Assembly: GCA_002794775.1 (NCBI GenBank) | Contig: NBAY01000005.1 | Location: forward strand, 62,001 to 126,000 | Direction: 5' to 3' | DNA length: 64,000 nucleotides | Origin: Porodaedalea pini | Taxonomy: Eukaryota > Basidiomycota > Agaricomycetes > Hymenochaetales > Hymenochaetaceae | Part shown: piece after piece, positions 61,835-64,000 of the stretch | Layout of the letters: each line of letters begins with the position of its first letter | Position numbering within the stretch: position 1 is the first letter of the stretch | The notes under the pieces: model-generated | What the model saw: the letters and a program-made list of their open reading frames with translations, nothing else | What the model was told of the DNA's origin: nothing | Database searches by the model: none | Made by a program: the position numbers and the translations under genes

Positions 61835-62649
61835 TTGTTTCCCTACTTCTCTATGTTTTTCTTGCTATGTAAGACTGGTTCGCAGATCGTTAGAAAATAT
61901 GCGACGAGACTGATCAGCATGTTACAGCTCGTTCACTCGCAGCGACAGGAAACCACTCCCTCCTGCACGGATATTCTCTCTCCCCGCACCGCATATATCT
62001 ATCCCTGCGAACAAGCACTCGTTCGCCAGGTCATGTACCACCACCGCATTGTTTCTTGTTATAGGTCAACGATCATACTGCACTGTTTCTTATCTGCCTT
62101 GGGATCCTCTCGCCCAAAATTTGCGACTTGAAACCACGTTCCATACTTCACGGACACATGCCACCCACGCACTGCCTGTAAAAGTATGTATCATGCATCA
62201 ACGCTCCTCAATTTCCCCCATGTATCGTATAAAGCTTTCCCCTCTTCACCGACTGCAGAACATTACAAATCTTCTAGGCGAATGCCTCGCTCCACCCGGT
62301 GCAGAGCTTTTGCCTATTTTATATGTTCTGCAAACGCCTGCAATCTAGAAATATTAATAGGTAGACTGCATATAAATATTATTCGGATTCGCGGTACGAA
62401 ACTCCATGGCGGGAAGACTGTTGCAAACGAGCTTCTAGTTCGAAAGGACTTTATTGAAAGCAAGGAGTGTGAGAAGGGCATTTGTCGCTAGTGAAAGTGA
62501 AATGACGAAGAAGAATGACACTCGACCATTCAATTGTGGGGTAAGTTTGGCGATGACGAACCTTTCCGTGGAGAAGTAATCGCGCTCATGTCAGACTGGA
62601 TTTGTTCACAATAACGCAGAGTCACCCAATCAAATTCATTTGTATGTAT
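61835..62649. other. Convergent spacer, no gene seen
   Basis: 3' flanks of the 96 aa gene (plus) and the next gene (minus). Short frames only. Confidence 0.5.
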
Positions 62650-63382
62650 TCAATCTGACCAGGTTCCCACTCCCAAGAGTCCTGCCCAAGCGTCGCCGCC
62701 CTGCACCTGACCGAGCAGGAAGTGGAATACCGTCTCGTCTAAGGCTGCGCTGAAGGCGAAGCGGTGGGATAGTTGTGCGAGGAGCGAGGCGAGATGACGC
62801 ACGTCTGCGTCTTGTGCAGAGGCTTTGAAGGCGACTGGAGCGTTGGTCTCTTCTGATAGAGACAACGGGACTATCTGTTCAGAGAATTCGGTAAGATCAT
62901 AGCATAGAGTTAGAAGTACTACTTACTTCTGACGAAAGCAACGGATCAAGTCCTAGACTCGACAACACTGCTCGCGCGTTCTTCTCCGAGCTCCCGGTTG
63001 CAGGGTCGATAGACACGCTACCGGCGCCCAACCAGATGCCAACATCTGCATACTCATCGCTCTCGCTTGCATGACCAGCGAGCACGCTCGAGCACGCGTG
63101 TGCGGGTGCAGTGGCGCGCGCTGCCTCTGCGAGCTGCTTCACAAGTTGAATGCCCGCGTTCTCGCCCTCGCTCGAGGAGCCGGAGTCGGATTCAAAGATA
63201 AGGATGAAGGATGAGACGTCGAGCTTCAAGCGTGTTTGTGCTTGGGGGCTGCAGAGGTCGCGCACGGCGCTGATGGTGTTTGATGCAGCATCGTCGCCCG
63301 GGGCCTGCACGCTCGCCGAGGGCGTAAAGACATGAAGCGGTATGTAGCCTGAGACAGTGTCGATTATCTTTTGTGCGAACAT
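62650..63382 (-). CDS. Hypothetical protein, about 226 aa
   Basis: Two exons, 63382-62927 and 62874-62650, joined by a 52 bp GT-AG intron in frame. The chosen start (MFAQKIIDTVSGYIPLHVFT) lies after a basic stretch that would give 46 more residues if the ATG at 63520 is used. The sequence is Ala/Ser rich with an ordered central part (RLKLDVSSFILIFES, IQLVKQLAEAARA, YADVGIWLGAGSVSIDP). The C-terminal exon is helical and has many Leu/Ala (LASLLAQLSHRFAFSAALDE). I do not recognise it. It is divergent from biotin synthase with about 350 bp between starts. Confidence 0.6.
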
Positions 63383-63733
63383 TTCTTCGTCCTTTCTCTC
63401 GAGGAGTTTTGTTCTGTGCCGTGACTGGCGATTCAGAGGCGGAGTATGACGAAACGTCTTTGAATTGAAATTTCGAGGATCGACAATCAGTTGATGGCAG
63501 TAACGTAACATAAACGCCACGTGCGAACCGCTCCATCGATCCCCGACGGACTTTCAAGTTGAGGCCCTTCCCCACTCGTCCGACCCGCCCCCTCTTAGTC
63601 CGTCTTACAAAGGCGCATATACCATCCTTTACCGTCGAGGATATAGAAGACGGGCTCCTGGCTTACATTATACACTAACTGTCCATCCTTCTCGATCTTG
63701 GATAAAACTCGGTATACGGGTGCATAGGATAGC

Positions 63734-64000
63734 ATGTTCAGGAAACTCGCCTTCGCGTCCGCACCTGCTGTGCGGAGATACCTGGCGACACACGCATCTC
63801 CACCCCCGACCAAGGCTGCTACGGCTGCAGCATCCTTTCCGACGCGCCACGACTGGACGAAGCAGGAGATCCAGCAGATATATGATACGCCGCTGCTCGA
63901 GCTTGTGTTTCGCGCGGCGAGCGTGCATAGGCAGTATCATGACCCGAGCAAGATTCAGCTGTGCACACTGATGAATATCAAGAGTATGTATTATTCTCAT
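63734..64000 (+). CDS. BIO2: Biotin synthase, first exon (partial, runs off right edge)
   Basis: Radical-SAM enzyme that inserts sulfur into dethiobiotin in mitochondria, the last step of biotin synthesis. The start at 63734 gives MFRKLAFASAPAVRRYLATH, a typical mitochondrial presequence. Then comes the strongly conserved BioB opening: HDWTKQEIQQIYDTPLLELV, FRAASVHRQYHDPSKIQLCT and LMNIK. A donor GTATGT at 63984 ends the exon after the first base of a codon, just before where the radical-SAM Cys triad would be encoded. The remainder lies outside the window. The family call is firm. Confidence 0.93.
   Translation, partial: MFRKLAFASAPAVRRYLATHASPPPTKAATAAASFPTRHDWTKQEIQQIYDTPLLELVFRAASVHRQYHDPSKIQLCTLMNIKSMYYSH

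Overview
The window is nuclear DNA from a filamentous basidiomycete, most likely an Agaricomycete. Nearly every gene is split by many 48-70 bp introns, the promoters and leaders are pyrimidine rich, and the gene set is fungal (YSC84, BLM10, TIS11-type CCCH, MDJ1, GH18 chitinase with CBM5/12, CK2 alpha). No computation was available. Exon borders were read by eye from splice sites and family conservation, and they are exact only where stated.

Positions 1-8100 are an accessory, transposon-rich block. It holds the Gag end of a Ty3/gypsy-like retrotransposon with its presumed LTR (minus strand), an unplaced minus-strand ORF, and a coiled-coil gene broken by two in-frame TGA codons. It also holds a multi-intron DDE_3 (IS630/Tc1-mariner) transposase with a nonsense codon and a lost catalytic Asp, plus a decayed second copy of that transposase. 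All the damage fits CpG to TpG/CpA change.

Positions 8388-32766 are gene dense and all plus strand: a YSC84/SYLF-SH3 actin-patch protein; a PIF1 helicase carrying an N-terminal RNase H1-type hybrid-binding domain; a small unknown protein; the proteasome activator BLM10/PA200; a tandem CCCH (TIS11) mRNA-decay factor; and a choline/ethanolamine kinase. Next comes a 589 bp non-autonomous hAT-like element with a perfect 8 bp target duplication, then two minus-strand genes: an MFS DHA2-type exporter and mitochondrial MDJ1. Positions 39619-43110 hold no intact gene.

Positions 43111-64000 hold a short SET-domain protein, CK2 alpha (minus), a secreted GH18 chitinase (plus, divergent from CK2), a DEDDy 3'-5' exonuclease (minus), three plus-strand proteins of unknown function, one minus-strand unknown, and the first exon of mitochondrial biotin synthase running off the right edge. 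These are housekeeping genes and share no pathway.

The most distinctive features are in gene architecture. Exons of 6-12 nt occur in four genes, the BLM10 C-terminal proteasome-docking tripeptide is completed only by splicing of a last 8 nt coding exon, several 3' splice sites end in AAG, one intron is GC-AG, and PIF1 is fused to an RNase H1-N domain. I found no defence system, CRISPR array or obvious metabolic cluster.
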